Shown: positions 23,688 to 36,045, numbered from the stretch's first letter. The stretch: DNA of 64,000 bases from Ashinkailepas kermadecensis (GCA_034440615.1 JAOTOM010005183.1:62001-126000), one strand, 5' to 3'. The notes: a model not told the origin generated them from the sequence alone. Numbers and translations are program-made.

Positions 23688-25874
23688 CTACACCCAGAGC
23701 GACCGCAATGGTGCGTTTTGGGGAGCACTGTCTGGACGGGCCGCGTCAGCGCTCTGATTGTGACGACTCCGAGTGGATGGGTCGGCGCTCTGCCTGCATT
23801 GGCCCCGGGACACTGGGTCGGAGTTTTGGTGACGATGAACCGAGGCCCTGCGCTCGGCATCCAATGATCTGTGATGGTAGTGATCGGAGTAGCGTAAATC
23901 GGAGCACATTGACCTCTGGTGGTCTGGGTCGCACCACTGACGAGCGTGATCGAGGTCACGCGGATCAGCATGCGGTGACCACGGGTGACGTTGACCCGGG
24001 TGGTCTTGACAGGGCCTCTGGTGGCCGTGACTCGGGTGGTGCGAGTCTGCACGCAGTGACCTCTGCTGGTAGTGGCCCGGGTGCTGCGGGTCGGACAGCA
24101 TCTGCGGCTGCACGTCCGGCCCCGATGTGCAGTACAGCTGCGGCTCTATCAGCAGGTGGTGCACCGGCACCGGCACCGACTGGTACTGGTCGATGCTCGT
24201 GTAGGTGTGCTCGCTGGGCTGGCTGCTGCTGTAGCTGCTGCCGTGCAGCGACTGTGCGCCTAGCAGGCGGCCGGGATCGAGCGGGCCGTGAGCACACCCA
24301 CCTGCCCGGCCACCGTACGGTCGAGAGTCCGACCCGTCGTCGGACAACACCGTCGAGCAAGTTGGAGACGAACAGCCTCCCGTGGCAATCGCACCGCCAG
24401 CCCGCTCTGGACAATCCTCTTTCCGGCGCGCGTGCACGAGATGACGTCGAGTGGACATGCTTAGCAGTGGCGTGCTCGTTTGAGCACGAACCTGTGGCAG
24501 AAGGTCGCGCAGCTTCCGCCAAAAGTCTGGCTCGCCGTAAGCGATGCAGGCAGCGCCCTTCAGCAGAGCGCGCAGCTCACCCTCCACGGCACCGCGCTCC
24601 ACGCCGTACAGCAGCACCACAATGTCGCCGGACTGCCGCAGCGCGTCCAGGTGCGACGCCTTAAAGTCAAACCGGCACCACTCGTTGTCGAGGAAGTTCC
24701 TGGAGACGACCAGCAGCGTCTTCCTGGAGGCGGTCACGCAGTGGTGCACGGCGTCGCCCAGGTAGCTGGTGCTGGGCGCGTCGCGACGCAGCAGACAGAG
24801 CCGCAGCGCCGGCGCCGCCTGCTCCAGCTCCGGCGCCAGCACCTCGTTGACGAAGCGCGTGTCCTGCGCGCTGTAGGTGACGAACACGTCGTAGAGCGTG
24901 CCAGCCGGCGCCGCGACCACGGCCACGCCGTAGGCGGGCGGCGGAGGCGTGTTCGGCACCTTGGGCGGACACAGGCGGGCGCGGAATCTGAACACGAGAC
25001 CGGCGACCAGCGCGGCGGCCGCCAGAGCGCCGACCACCAGCAGGACGAACGGCAGCGCGCTGTCGGAGCCCACGCGGCGGACGGCCGGCGGACTCCTGGC
25101 CGGACCGCACTGGACCGGCCGCGCCGAGCAGCGCACCTGGTCGGCGTCGTCCACCTTGGCGCGCTGGTCCCGGATGAAGTCGGCGAGCCGGCCGGCCGGC
25201 ATGCACGCGCACGACCAGGGGTTCTGGCCGAGCGACAGCTGCACCAGGTACGGACTGGCCGTCAGCTGCCACACGGGGAACGTAGTCAGCCGGTTGTGGT
25301 GCAGGCTGAGCACCTCCAGCGCCGCCAGACGCGCGAACGTCGACGGATGCATGGTGGCAATCCGGTTGTCGTGCAGGTACAGCTCACGCAGCGAAAGCAG
25401 ACCATCGAACTCGAAGCCGCGCAGTTCGGTGAGCGCGTTGTTTTCCAGCCGCAGCACCTGCATGGACGACAGCCCGTTCAGACTGCGGTTCTGGATCTCG
25501 GCCACATTGGAGTTGTTGACGTACAGGTGGCGGATGCGCTTTCTGCCGATGAATGTGTGGCTTTTGAGGCTGTGGATGTTGTTGCCGTCTGCGAACACGG
25601 CGGTGGCGTCCATGGGGATCTCGCGCGAGATGGTCAGCTGCTCTCGGCTACTGCAGTCGACGATGTTGGTGTTCCACGTGTGGTCGTGGTAGCACGAGCA
25701 GCCGTCCGGGCACTTCATCTCGCAGTCGCAGGCCACGTAGTTGCAGCAGTGGCAGAGCGCGAAGCAGTGGCGGTCGTAGGTGCAGAGAAAGTCGGCCGGC
25801 TTGGTGCGGCGCAGAGGCGTGAGTCGGTTCGGCGCCTGGAGGAGGCGACACATTATGCGCCCGCCGTCGAGCAC
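23688..25874 (-). CDS. Toll-family receptor, exon 2 (C-terminal half, TIR domain)
   Basis: This exon encodes about 728 residues, read from the acceptor CCGCAG to the TAG at 23688-23690. It opens with the end of the first LRR C-terminal cap. A cysteine cluster follows, with FLCTYDRHCFALCHCC and then CDCEMKCPDGCSCYHD, which is highly characteristic of the Toll-6/7/8/18-wheeler group. Next come about five more LRRs and a second cap (NPWSCAC). A hydrophobic segment (LPFVLLVVGALAAAALVAG, about residues 950-971 of the full protein) is followed by a TIR domain at about 1003-1137. TIR landmarks are YDVFVTYSAQD (box 1), CLLRRDAP (box 2), VVSRNFLDNEWCRFDF and FWRKLRDLLP (box 3). A long tail ends in a histidine-rich degenerate repeat. 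The receptor would sit in the plasma membrane and signal through its TIR. I cannot say which of Toll-6, 7, 8 or 18-wheeler it corresponds to. Confidence 0.93.
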   Translation of the reverse strand: MLDGGRIMCRLLQAPNRLTPLRRTKPADFLCTYDRHCFALCHCCNYVACDCEMKCPDGCSCYHDHTWNTNIVDCSSREQLTISREIPMDATAVFADGNNIHSLKSHTFIGRKRIRHLYVNNSNVAEIQNRSLNGLSSMQVLRLENNALTELRGFEFDGLLSLRELYLHDNRIATMHPSTFARLAALEVLSLHHNRLTTFPVWQLTASPYLVQLSLGQNPWSCACMPAGRLADFIRDQRAKVDDADQVRCSARPVQCGPARSPPAVRRVGSDSALPFVLLVVGALAAAALVAGLVFRFRARLCPPKVPNTPPPPAYGVAVVAAPAGTLYDVFVTYSAQDTRFVNEVLAPELEQAAPALRLCLLRRDAPSTSYLGDAVHHCVTASRKTLLVVSRNFLDNEWCRFDFKASHLDALRQSGDIVVLLYGVERGAVEGELRALLKGAACIAYGEPDFWRKLRDLLPQVRAQTSTPLLSMSTRRHLVHARRKEDCPERAGGAIATGGCSSPTCSTVLSDDGSDSRPYGGRAGGCAHGPLDPGRLLGAQSLHGSSYSSSQPSEHTYTSIDQYQSVPVPVHHLLIEPQLYCTSGPDVQPQMLSDPQHPGHYQQRSLRADSHHPSHGHQRPCQDHPGQRHPWSPHADPRDLDHARQWCDPDHQRSMCSDLRYSDHYHHRSLDAERRASVHRHQNSDPVSRGQCRQSADPSTRSRHNQSADAARPDSAPQNAPLRSLWV

Positions 25875-27921
25875 CTGCGGCGAGAGAGGCTTCGTTAGTG
25901 ACAACGCTCGCGCCGCGCGGCCCGATTATATGACGCCGTAAACGTGATCCGAGGTGCGGCGTAAAATCGCCGCTCCACGTCTACGGCCCGTTTTACGCCC
26001 AGGCTTTTTAGATTGGATCCATAATCGATACAGTGTAATGCAAAATAAATGGAAATGAGGCCGCCGGTAAGTGGCCAAAGCGTCCACGGCAGACGAAGCG
26101 GCAGGCGAAGAGCAATACAAAAAGTGCAGCGGGCGCTGACTCGAGCTCGCCGCCCGCGGCGTTCCGCAAAATACGGCACAAAAACGTAAACCGATTAACT
26201 CGGATTCATACCGGCGGCTTATCGGAGTCGGCCGAAAAACCACGCACTGTCTAACCATCCGATGCGCACCGTGTGAGGGAGCCACGCGTGTTTAACGTGG
26301 CGACTTACTGTCGAGGCCCACGGCGAGAAGAGGATCGGCCTATTTGGCTATTACGACAAGGAATAATCGTTGATGAGCCATAACGAAGCCACATGAAGTG
26401 AGAAGGAGGAGAAGACAAAACTATTGGAAAACAGAACGTATGGTCTGACTTCCTGCAGTATGTTTAATTTGGAAGATTATTGGGATGGAGGGGGGGGGGG
26501 GGAAATTCTATGAAAGCAATGGGCAGACCAAAATGGATTGGGGGCACACTTCATAGGCTTCCATGTTAAAAGTTGAAATTATTGGAGGGGGCAAAGCCAA
26601 CATTGACAGGGCACTTGCCCGCTCAAAAGTATATAAAGCAACACCCCTGACTTTCTGTCTGAAGTGAAATATATACAGGATCGGCGCCGAAAGATTTCAC
26701 AGACTGACGCACCCATAAGGTATGCGCTTTCCATATACGTAATGATTGAGTAGCTTACTTTTTAACTGACAGGTGATGCCTGCTAATTAGCGTTCAACTG
26801 AGGATTATCGCATCTCCTACCGGCACCAGCTGATCTGCAGCAAGTCTCAGTGTGTGATCACATCATTATCCTCAATGTAATTAAGCAGGTAGTTTTACTA
26901 CTGTAATCCAGACATTTTAGAGGAATTTCCTGTGGGTGGTTAAATTTTGTGTGGATGGTTGGAAAGGTTGAATCCGAATGTCTTACTACCCCATAAGGCT
27001 ATTTGCACGAATTTTACTCACCTGATTTTAATTCGAACAACAAAATTTGTTTGATGGTACTTGCAAGTCATCGCCACAGATAAAAGAAAACTTGGATTTG
27101 CTTCATTTTGTAAACGAAGAATTCGAATTGGGGACTCAAAGCCAATAGTACCAAAAGACCATTGCTGAAAATCTGGCCGTTTGCAACATTTGTAAGTGAG
27201 GAAAATATCTGGAATCCCTGGGATCGGGAACGCTCTTACTTAAAAAGCGCCCTGACTTAAAGAGGCACTTACCGTAGTATGAAGCACCATACGGAAAAAT
27301 TACAAACACTTCACCACTACGGAGCGGAATACCCGGTATTTTCAGCATTTAACTTGCGTTAAACTTCATGTAACATGTGCTAGAGCAAGGTGAGAATGAA
27401 GGGCATATTATTCACGGGAAGCGTTTACCATTGAGCCATTTGGCTTATCACACCTTACTACCATCAGTCAAGCTGAGGCAGTCACTACCAAGTCTGTGAC
27501 AAAACTGCTCCAAAGGGATGTATCGATTGTATCCATTTTTCTTACCTCATCCTTTCCCTGACGTTCACTACCTTTTCATGAAACACTACATGGGCAACAG
27601 AGAAACAGAAATGCAAACATAGGGGCACACCCAGGATGTTAGTCAGTGGATGCGAAGTGAAGTCATCGAAAGAACTAGGTCATACGAGCAATCGTGAACA
27701 AATATATGACAATAGGTCGCATGTCCCATAGACAATATGCCGTAGGTCCCATGTCTCACAATGGCAATGAGTAGGATGAACTGATATATTGCCGAAGGCT
27801 TGAAGGAAAGTAGAAAGCTTCGCGGCAGTGATATGATAACCTTTTCTCATCACCATCCTGTGCTGCGACCGCGCCTTTAAAGTGTAAAGATAAGCATCGA
27901 TGAAATCAATCAAACTCTCAC
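25875..27921 (-). other. Toll gene intron, phase 0, about 2.05 kb
   Basis: The donor reads AAG then GTGAGAG (exon ends at 27922). The acceptor reads CTCTCGCCGCAG (exon resumes at 25874). A CTAAC branch-point match lies about 20 bases before the acceptor (25894-25898). Joining AAG to GTG restores the usual YPxV...C run of the LRR cap without a frame change. A G run lies at 26491-26502. At about 26585-26650 is one copy of a dispersed repeat (GGGCAAAGCCAACATTGA) whose second copy is near 63340-63405. Confidence 0.9.
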
Positions 27922-29949
27922 CTTCGGGTATTTATGCGAGGGTGTCATCGAATTGATGGTCAACAGCCAGTCCATCGCACAGGTGCAAAAGAATGGATTT
28001 CCTGCTAGCATCAGCCCGGCATCAGCCTGCTGGCTCCCGTTGCTGGACAGAGTGACGGCCTTCAGGTCAAGCTCACTCAGCTGGTTGCTGGACAGGTCAG
28101 CACGCACCAGCTGCCACTTGGCCTCGAACGTGCCCGGCTCCACCGTGGTCAGCTGGTTGCTCGACATGATGAAGTACTTGATGGCGTCCGGCACGGAGGA
28201 CTTGCTGATGAGCGAGATCTGGTTGTGGCTCAGGTCGAGCGTCTCCAGCCGGATCTTGGACTCGATGTTGTAGAAGTTGCCGATGTCCCGCAGCTTGTTC
28301 TGGCGCAGGTCCAGCCAGCGCAGTTCGGCCGGAATCAAAGCGTAGTCGAAAAACTCGATCTGGTTGTCCGACACGTTCAGCCACAACAACTTCGGCAACT
28401 TAGCGAACAGCCCATTTATGTTTTTCAGTTGATTTGAATCCAGTCGTATCGCTCTCAAACCAGAAGAACTGTCGAAAGCGCCACTCTCCACGTTGATAAT
28501 CTCGTTGCGGGACAGGTCCAGCATGGACAGTGAGGTCTGGTTGGCCATGAAGTCTGCAGACACATTGTGCAACTGATTTCCGGCCAGACTGAGGAAGCCG
28601 AGGTGTTGCAGCGACTTCAGCACCCCGTGAGCGTCGCCTGTGATGAGGTTGTCGGCCAGATCGAGACGATGCAGCGAGGCGAGCCTGTCGAGAGCCGCCG
28701 GCAGTCGAGTCAGCTCGTTGTTCTGCAGCTCCAGGTGCTGCACGCCGGACACGTTGACGAACACCTGCTCGTCCATCTCTGCCAGCCGGTTGTGGTCCAG
28801 ACTAAGTCGGTTGAGTACGTGGAGGCCCTCGAATGAACGCTGTTCCAGCCGGCTCAGGCCGTTGCCAGACAGGGTGAGAGTGTGCAGGTTGCTCAGCGAG
28901 GCGAACAGTCTCTCTGACAGCGTCTGTAATCGATTGTGGCCGAGATCCAGCACCTGCAGACTGGAGAGATCTTCAAACACGTCCTGGCTGAATGTATCCA
29001 GCATGTTCGCTGACAGATCCAGCACAATCAGTCTGAAGAGCCTCGCAAACGTGTCCTTGCGGATCCACTGTGAGCTGAGCTTGTTGAAGGACATGTTGAC
29101 AGTGACGAGGTGTGGCAGGTCGGCCAGCAGGCCCGGCGGTAGCACGCGCACACTGTTGTTCTGCACTAGAAGGTGCTGTAGACCACGGGTTTCGTTCAAC
29201 ATCATGGGCGGCAAGGCATCCAGCAGATTGTCAGAAATATCCAGCCGCTCCAGCATTCTCAGAGGTCCCAGGGCGCCGTCTTGTATGACGGAGAGACCGT
29301 TTGACTTGAGAGATATGTCACGTAGGTGGGGAAATGAGCTCAGATCAGATAGACGAAGTTCTGTGACACCGTTGTAGGACATGTCAAGGACTTGCAGATT
29401 GGGGCTGATGCCGGCTTCTTGTAAACTACCCAGCTGCATAAAATTGTTCCCCGAAAGGTTTAGAACTTTCAAGAGCACCGACTGTTTTAGGGCATCAGGC
29501 TCCATATAGCTCAGGTTATTTTCACTGATGTCAAGCGATTCAAGGTTTTCCATGCTTCTAAAACAGCCATCTTCAAGGTGCAGCTCGTCGGAAAACCACT
29601 GTGACTTGTAGGTCCTGATGCTCAGTTCCTTGAGACCATGAAGTTGCTCAAACAGACCACTGCGGATCTTTCCAAAATTGCAGTGTCGCAACGTCAGCGA
29701 CTCCAGTCCTGGGAACACCCGCAGAGACGACAGATCAGACTGATCGTTGGCGTACGACCGATCACTGCACACGATCTCCACACTTCGCACGAGGTCCGGC
29801 CTCGTGGAGTTGATACGATCGGCGTCCAACACCGCCAGGGAGCACTTCACCGTGTCCGCGCCGATTTCCTGACACAAATCGTCGGCGTCGCAGCTCGACG
29901 CCACGAGCGCTACTATCACAGCCGCCACTCGCATCCTGACCGCAGACAT
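27922..29949 (-). CDS. Toll-family receptor, exon 1 (signal peptide and LRR ectodomain)
   Basis: This exon encodes about 676 residues: a signal peptide (MRVAAVIVALVASSCDADD region), an N-terminal cysteine cap (LCQEIG to KCSL) and about twenty leucine-rich repeats. Typical repeats read LESLDISENNLSYM, LQVLDLGHNRLQTL and LETLDLSHNQISLI. It ends in NPFFCTCAMDWLLTI, the start of an LRR C-terminal cap whose remaining cysteines lie in exon 2. With exon 2 the protein is about 1404 residues, close to the 1300-1450 usual for this group. Three in-frame ATGs are possible: 30079-30081, 29947-29949 and 29932-29934. An in-frame TGA stands at 30091-30093. The first ATG has a good context but would put 44 arginine-rich residues before the signal peptide. 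The third has A at -3. I chose 29949 as a compromise; 29934 is equally plausible. Confidence 0.92.
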
Positions 29950-30778
29950 CAGCGGGTCATCCCGGCACCGACTCACGCACCTGACGCCGGCGCCGGCCGT
30001 CGCAGAAGACTGCCGCGCTCCGCAGCGCCGGTCGGCACCGCTCCGACCTGCCGGGAGCTGCACACGCGGCGGTGGCGCCATCTCGGGGCTTCAGTGCAGA
30101 CCTAGCTGCCGGCCGCAAGCTGTGGTGGCCGGCCTCTGCGGGGTGGACCGGGACGGCAGACCTTGCACGAATGGGGTGCTGCAGTGCTTGGAGTTCTGCC
30201 GAACTGGCATGGAGAGGAAATATGCTGCGACGGCGCAATGCTGTTGTGAATCAATTACATTCAGCTGTCACTTTGTTTCCAAGAATCACCACAAAATTAG
30301 GAAATAGAAGGAAATCAATGATTTGAGTTCATACAGAGGAAGGCGCAATGACAATGGCGTTGTTTGCTATGCTAATATTCAATGGATGCATGTAATAGGT
30401 AGTCACGCTTGAATTTATGCGGGGAAATATCCATCTACTACAACATGCGTGCCCATATATATATACAAGATTTCATACCGCTAATCAATTGTGGACAGCT
30501 CAGACCTGGGCTCTGTTTCACAAATAAGCTCTGTTCCGCCATCACAATTTTTGGCACACCCAACCTCTTTGGAACATGAGTCGAGGATAATAATGCTCTT
30601 AATTCGATCACGTGATTCTCAGCCTGTCCCGTCCGTTTCCGACCGTCTGTAATTGGACAGCTTGTAACAATATAGCGGCGTCTGCCACCGAGCCGGAACT
30701 TATGTAGCTCCTACCACCATCTGTCTCAATGTGTCCTGACTGCTGTCAACGGGGCTAGGACCCCATCCCCCGATATTG
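29950..30778. other. 5' flank of the Toll gene
   Basis: This is the likely 5' untranslated region and promoter of the minus-strand Toll gene. It is GC-rich to about 30220 and AT-rich beyond. An ATATATATA run at 30454-30463 lies about 500 bases before the chosen start codon and could be a TATA element, but nothing confirms it. No other gene is seen. Confidence 0.4.
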
Positions 30779-32690
30779 CACCAGCTCCCGTCTGGTGACG
30801 CACAGCCCAGTGGCGGGCACCAGCTCCCGTCTGGTGACAGACAGCCCAGTGGCGGACAGACACCAGCTCCCGTCTGGTGACAGACAGCCCAGTGGCGGGC
30901 AGACACCAGCTCCCGTCTGGTGACAGACAGCCCAGTGGCGGGCACCAGCTCCAGTCTGGTGACGACAGCCGTGCGGGCCCGCTCCGTTGGTGACGACAGC
31001 CGTGGCGGGCGCCAGCTCCCGTCTCGAGACAGACAGCCCAGTGGCGGGCACCAGCTCCCGTCTGGTGACAGACAGCCCAGTGGCGGGCAGACACCAGCTC
31101 CCGTCTGGTGACAGGCAGCCCAGTGGTGGGCACCAGCTCCCGTTTGGTGACAGACAGCCCAGTGGCGGGCAGACACCAGCTCCCGTCTGGTGACAGACAG
31201 CCCAGTGGGCTGGGCAGACCCAGCTCCCGTCTGGTGACAGACAGCCCAGTGGCGGGCAGACACCAGCTCCCGTCTGGTGACAGACAGCCCAGTGGCGGGC
31301 ACCAGCTCCCGTCTCGAGACAGACAGCCCAGTGGCGGACAGACACCAGCTCCCGTCTGGTGACAGACAGCCCAGTGGCGGGCAGACACCAGCTCCCGTCT
31401 CGAGACAGACAGCCCAGTGGCGGGCAGACACCAGCTCCCGTCTGGTGACAGACAGCCCAGTGGCAGGCACCAGCTCCCGTCTGGTGACAGATAGCCGTGG
31501 CGGGCACCAGCTCCCGTCTGGTGACAGACAGCCCAGTGGCGGGCAGGCACCAGCTCCCGTCTGGTGACAGACAGCCCAGTGGCGGGCAGACACCAGCTCC
31601 CGTCTGGTGACAGATAGCCCAGTGGCGGGCAGACACCAGCTCCCGTCTGGTGACAGACAGCCCAGTGGCGGGCAGGCGCCAGCTCCCGTCTGAGACAGAC
31701 AGCCCAGTGGCGGGCACCAGCTCCCGTCTGGTGACAGACAGCCCAGTGGCGGGCAGACACCAGCTCCCGTCTGGTGACAGACAGCCCAGTGGCGGGCACC
31801 AGCTCCCGTCTGGTGACAGACAGCCCAGTGGCGGGCAGACACCAGCTCCCGTCTGGTGACAGACAGCCCAGTGGCGGGCAGGCACCAGCTCCCGTCTGGT
31901 GACAGACAGCCCAGTGGCGGGCAGACACCAGCTCCCGTCTGGTGACAGACAGCCCAGTGGCGGGCAGGCACCAGCTCCCGTCTGGTGACAACAGCCCAGG
32001 GCGGCGAACCGCTCCCGTCGTGCAGACAGCCCAGTGGAGGCACCAGCTCCCGTCTGGTGACAGACAGCCCAGTGGCGGACAGGCACCAGCTCCCGTCTGG
32101 TGACAGACAGCCCAGTGGCGGGCAGACACCAGCTCCCGTCTCGAGACAGACAGCCCGGTAGCGGGCAGGCGCCAGCTCCCGTCTGGTGACATAGCCCAGT
32201 GGCGGGCACCAGCTCCCGTCTGGTGACAGATAGCCCAGTGGCGGGCACCAGCTCCCGTCTCGAGACAGACAGCCCGGTAGCGGGCAGACACCAGCTCCCG
32301 TCTCGAGACAGACAGCCCAGTGGCGGGCAGACACCAGCTCCCGTCTGGTGACAGATAGCCCAGTGGCGGGCACCAGCTCCCGTCTCGAGACAGACAGCCC
32401 AGTGAGGGCAGGCACCAGCTCCCGTCTGGTGACAGACAGCCAGTGGCGGGCAGGCACCAGCTCCCGTCTGGTGACGACACCGGCCCCGCTCGAGACAGAC
32501 AGCCCAGTGGTGGGCAGGCACCAGCTCCCGTCTGGTGACAGACAGCCCAGTGACGGGCAGGCGCCAGCCCGTCTCGAGACAGACAGCCCGTGGCGGGCGG
32601 CACCAGCTCCCGTCGGAAGTGCGTGGGGGGTGACAGATAGCCCAGTGGCGGGCACCAGCTCCCGTCTCGAGACAGACAGCCCGGTAGCGG
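30779..32690. repeat. Minisatellite, 39/43-bp units, about 45 copies
   Basis: Units run CACCAGCTCCCGTCTGGTGA, then CAGACAGCCCAGTGGCGGG. They come in a 39-bp form and a 43-bp form with an extra CAGA, in no fixed order. A subclass carries TCTCGAGACAG instead of TCTGGTGACAG. Small deletions near 31990, 32440 and 32580 break the pattern. Overlapping minus-strand frames of 590-690 codons are artefacts. Confidence 0.96.
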
Positions 32691-34394
32691 CGGCGGCGGT
32701 GCGTAGCCGACTGTTGCCGTGTGGCTGGGTAATTACCGTCTTGGGAGGGGTTCGGCCGAGCTCCGACATGACGCCAGCTCGTTACCGCACCGGTAAACAG
32801 CGTGTGCCTGACGGAACACCACCGCTAGCTGCAGTGTGTCGCCGCGACACCCTCCGACGGCAAACACTCCGGTTTGGCGCCGCGTGTTTGGGGATGCTCA
32901 CTTTTTGCTCATGCTAGTGCAGAGTCTTAGCACAAAGCATCGGGCAGTGCTGCAAACGAACTGCGCTTTCGGAGCAGACTCATTGGTACACAAACAACCA
33001 TAAATGCATGGGCACCTACAAACGAGCTCGATTTTTAGCAGGCGGAAATGACTGGATGGAGAAGGCAAGCTTAACCTGCCCCGTCTCTCCGGTCAGATCC
33101 TCGCACCTCGTCTCTGGGGGAGGAGTTGTTGTTGTTAAAGACCTCCCTCTAACTTCAAACTTAAGCGGTGCATGAACATGAACCGGGTAACGTTATAAAG
33201 CCCTCGACGAATAAGGCTTGAACCTGGCCTTTTTAGTTGGAAAATAATTTTTGAAACTCAAAATGACGTGTTTTCAAAAACAACCTGACATTGCAAACAT
33301 ATTTAATATCTCCATTTCTGGTAAAGACACCGATTTAAAATGCACTCCATTTGAGAGCTAATTACACAGCGAATGTTACAAAAAATAGGCACATTGGTGC
33401 TCATGGACCAAAATTGGCAGTGACCTTAGGCAACTGACATGACCTCAAACACAAATCCAAGACATACGTGTTGTAAGCACTGCAAAATTGTAATCATGTG
33501 GTAAGCTTCATTTCAATATATTTTCACGTGTATGACTCTGAAGAGGTCTGAAAATTATCATCGGGCAAGGATCTTGACCTTGACCTTGACTATGGTTTGT
33601 AGTTTTGGTTACATTGGGTAATTTAGGTCGTACAATGGAAGTTTGATACTATTTAGGTCATGAAAACTCGAAGTAAATCATAAAAACAGGAGTGTCTAAG
33701 ATTGTTTTTCCCGCTTTGCGCAATTTATCTTGACCTGGCCTCATGCTACTCGACAGAGTTCAATCAAATTTGAAAAGGACTTCATTTCATATGTCTGCAT
33801 GCATAACAAGGGAAAATCCGGTTAAAAGAGCACGCATATTACAAGAAGAGGAAAATTGGTCCAAAATGGGCCATGACTTCAGGTCACTGATCTGAACTCA
33901 AAAAGACATCCGTGATATACGTTTCATAGACACTGCCAAATTGTACTCATGTACCAAGTGCCATTTCAATACATCTTCATTTGGATGAGTTATCGATCCT
34001 GAAACATGTTTGGAGATGGTCCTCTTTTACCTAAGATAGGCCAATGACCTTCCATGACCCGAGGTTAAAACTTCCACATCAAACACGAAAAAGATGAAAG
34101 AAAAGGCACTGGAAATATCGTGGCGCTGCGTGCCGCCGTTTTTCCCTGTCGCGGAAAAATATAAGTTGTGAGAGGGGGTGTAAAAGACCGGGAAACCGGG
34201 CAGGTTAGAGTATCAGGCATTTATATTATAAGGATTTTAAAGCTGCTTGATGACAAGTTGTGTAGCTTTACTGTCAATTATTTGCACTGGATGCACTTTT
34301 ACAACACCTGCACTGCAACACAGGCTATCCATAATTCGAGCCCACATGTCGCATACTGCAAGGTTAAGGCTGCCAAATGATGATCATTGGACGG
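32691..34394. other. Dispersed repeat material rich in AGGTCA/TGACCT
   Basis: At about 33072-33240 is a copy of a dispersed repeat shared with 46608-46760. They have TCCGGTCAGATCCTC in common, and similar CTCTAA and CTCGACGA words at matching distances. From about 33410 to 34075 the six-base word AGGTCA or its complement TGACCT recurs many times, once as TTGACCTTGACCTTGAC. No gene is recognised. Confidence 0.5.
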
Positions 34395-34603
34395 AAGCAG
34401 CAGCAACATCACGGCTGCAGTCGAGTCCACGCCAGAACAAGCAGCAGCGTCACGGCTGCAGTCGAGTCCACCCCAAAACAAGCAGCAGCGTCACGGCTGC
34501 AGTCGAGTTCACGCCAGAACAAGCAGCAGCGTCACGGCTGCAGTCGAGTCCACGCCAGAACAAGCAGCAGCGTCACGGCTGCAGTCGAGTCCACGCCAGA
34601 ACA
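34395..34603. repeat. Minisatellite, 41-bp unit, about 5 copies
   Basis: Units contain CAGCAGCGTCACGGCTGCAG and TCGAGTCCACGCCAGAACAAG. All three forward frames are open through it, as expected for this period. Confidence 0.93.
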
Positions 34604-35020
34604 ATGGTGGGATCATCAGCTGACCACATTCCTGACGTCCTCCACCCGTTGGTCGTCTCACAGTATGACGGGCCTGTCGCCGGTTAGCAAAAGCCCAGTG
34701 AGCGACATATCAATTAATTTGTCCAACATTTCATTTCGAACAGCGTAGGAAGAACGATCCACACCTTTTTCTGCTGCTGAAAATGCCGGGCACGCTGCGA
34801 CTAATTTGCATTCAAATCACCCATGTGTTAATGGCTTTTCCGTTTTTTGAGCGGGCATGTGTTTACGGCAGGCGCGTCCATTAGTACCGACTGGTAGCCT
34901 GGTCGGCATAGGCAGCCGGAGCTCTCCCTCTGATAACACACAGCCACCTCCTGCCGGGCGATGGGCGGCCGGGATTTTTAAGGCAGATGACGATCGGCCG
35001 AGCTGTGATGACTCTCCATG
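34604..35020. other. Unique sequence, no gene seen
   Basis: No feature recognised. Confidence 0.45.
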
Positions 35021-35107
35021 GTGTGCCGGTGTGCCGATGTGCCAGTGTACCGATGTACCGGTGTACCGGTTCGCCGGTGTACTAGTGTACCAGTGTACCG
35101 GTGTACT
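35021..35107. repeat. Short GTGTACCG-type repeat, 8-9 bp
   Basis: About ten copies of GTGTACCGG, GTGTGCCGA and related words. Confidence 0.85.
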
Positions 35108-36045
35108 GCTCAGCCCACCTCTGCGCCGTTTAAGGTTGGAGATGCACCACATGCGTTGTGCAGAATACCAACAGGATGCGCCAGTCAAAGAGCACCTTTC
35201 GTTTTCGTCATGCGAGAACTTGCACCACGAGGAACTCCGATGCGTCCCGGTGAGTGTCTCGATGCAACAAATGTCCCGCTTACTGCTGGAATAGCTATGG
35301 AGAATGTGACATGTATTATGTGACACGTAATATGTAATCTGTATTTTGTAATCGAGTACACACATCGACCTCCGCTTCTTCATGTGCCGCAATTTGAAGG
35401 GATGGTAGCTGGACCACGTGCAAGCAATTTGACGCAATTATGGAACTATTTGGAGCATGCCCATGCTGGTGGACTGTGGAAACCAGCCACAAGACATGGA
35501 TTAAATATATTTTGAATCGTAGTGCATGCTTTCATGTACAAAAATAATTGCCGTTTCCACTCTGATGTTCCGAAACTGATCTAGCAGCGCATAAGCGAGT
35601 TCATATAATTAAATGAAGTGATATGGATCATATGGTTTAGCTAAAACATGCCTATCGCTTTCGACAAAGTGAAAGCTTGCCGCTAAATGCAATGATACGG
35701 TGCCTTTTGTTAGTTCAAATTTGAGGCTTTAATTTTGAGTAGTGCTGGTACCCGCTCATGATGGGACCTCCACGAGAGAGACGCTCACACATGGTGACGG
35801 TCAGTATAGCCGCCACAGCCTGGCCACAGCCTGGCCACAGCCGTCAGCCCGCCAGGGCCAGCCCCGCTGACTGCTGGGGACTTCGGCTCCCCGCGACCAT
35901 CCAGCGCCCAAGAGTGGCGACGACGTATCGCTAGCCAGCCGAGTGTGACGTGAAGTGATCAACTGTACCGTCACCGTCACCGCCTGCAACCGTCACCGTC
36001 ACCGCCGTCACCGCCGGTCCCGTCACCGCCTGCAACGGTGGGCAA
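35108..36045. other. Unique sequence, no gene seen
   Basis: Ordinary composition. Short CCGTCACCG repeats appear at about 35968-36030, just before the 57-bp array. No gene is recognised. Confidence 0.45.

Noticed and set aside
24480..25898. 472-codon plus-strand frame opposite the Toll exon
   Set aside because: It is an antisense shadow of the receptor exon: no family match, and arginine- and valine-rich as expected from GC-rich complement.
27410..27465. tRNA-like A box on the minus strand (TGGCTCAATGG)
   Set aside because: No B box at the right distance and no cloverleaf could be drawn; a chance match or an old fragment inside the Toll intron.
30700..32769. Three overlapping minus-strand frames of 588-689 codons
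   Set aside because: All three phases of the same 39/43-bp array are open at once, which a real gene would not show. No domain, start or splice context is present.
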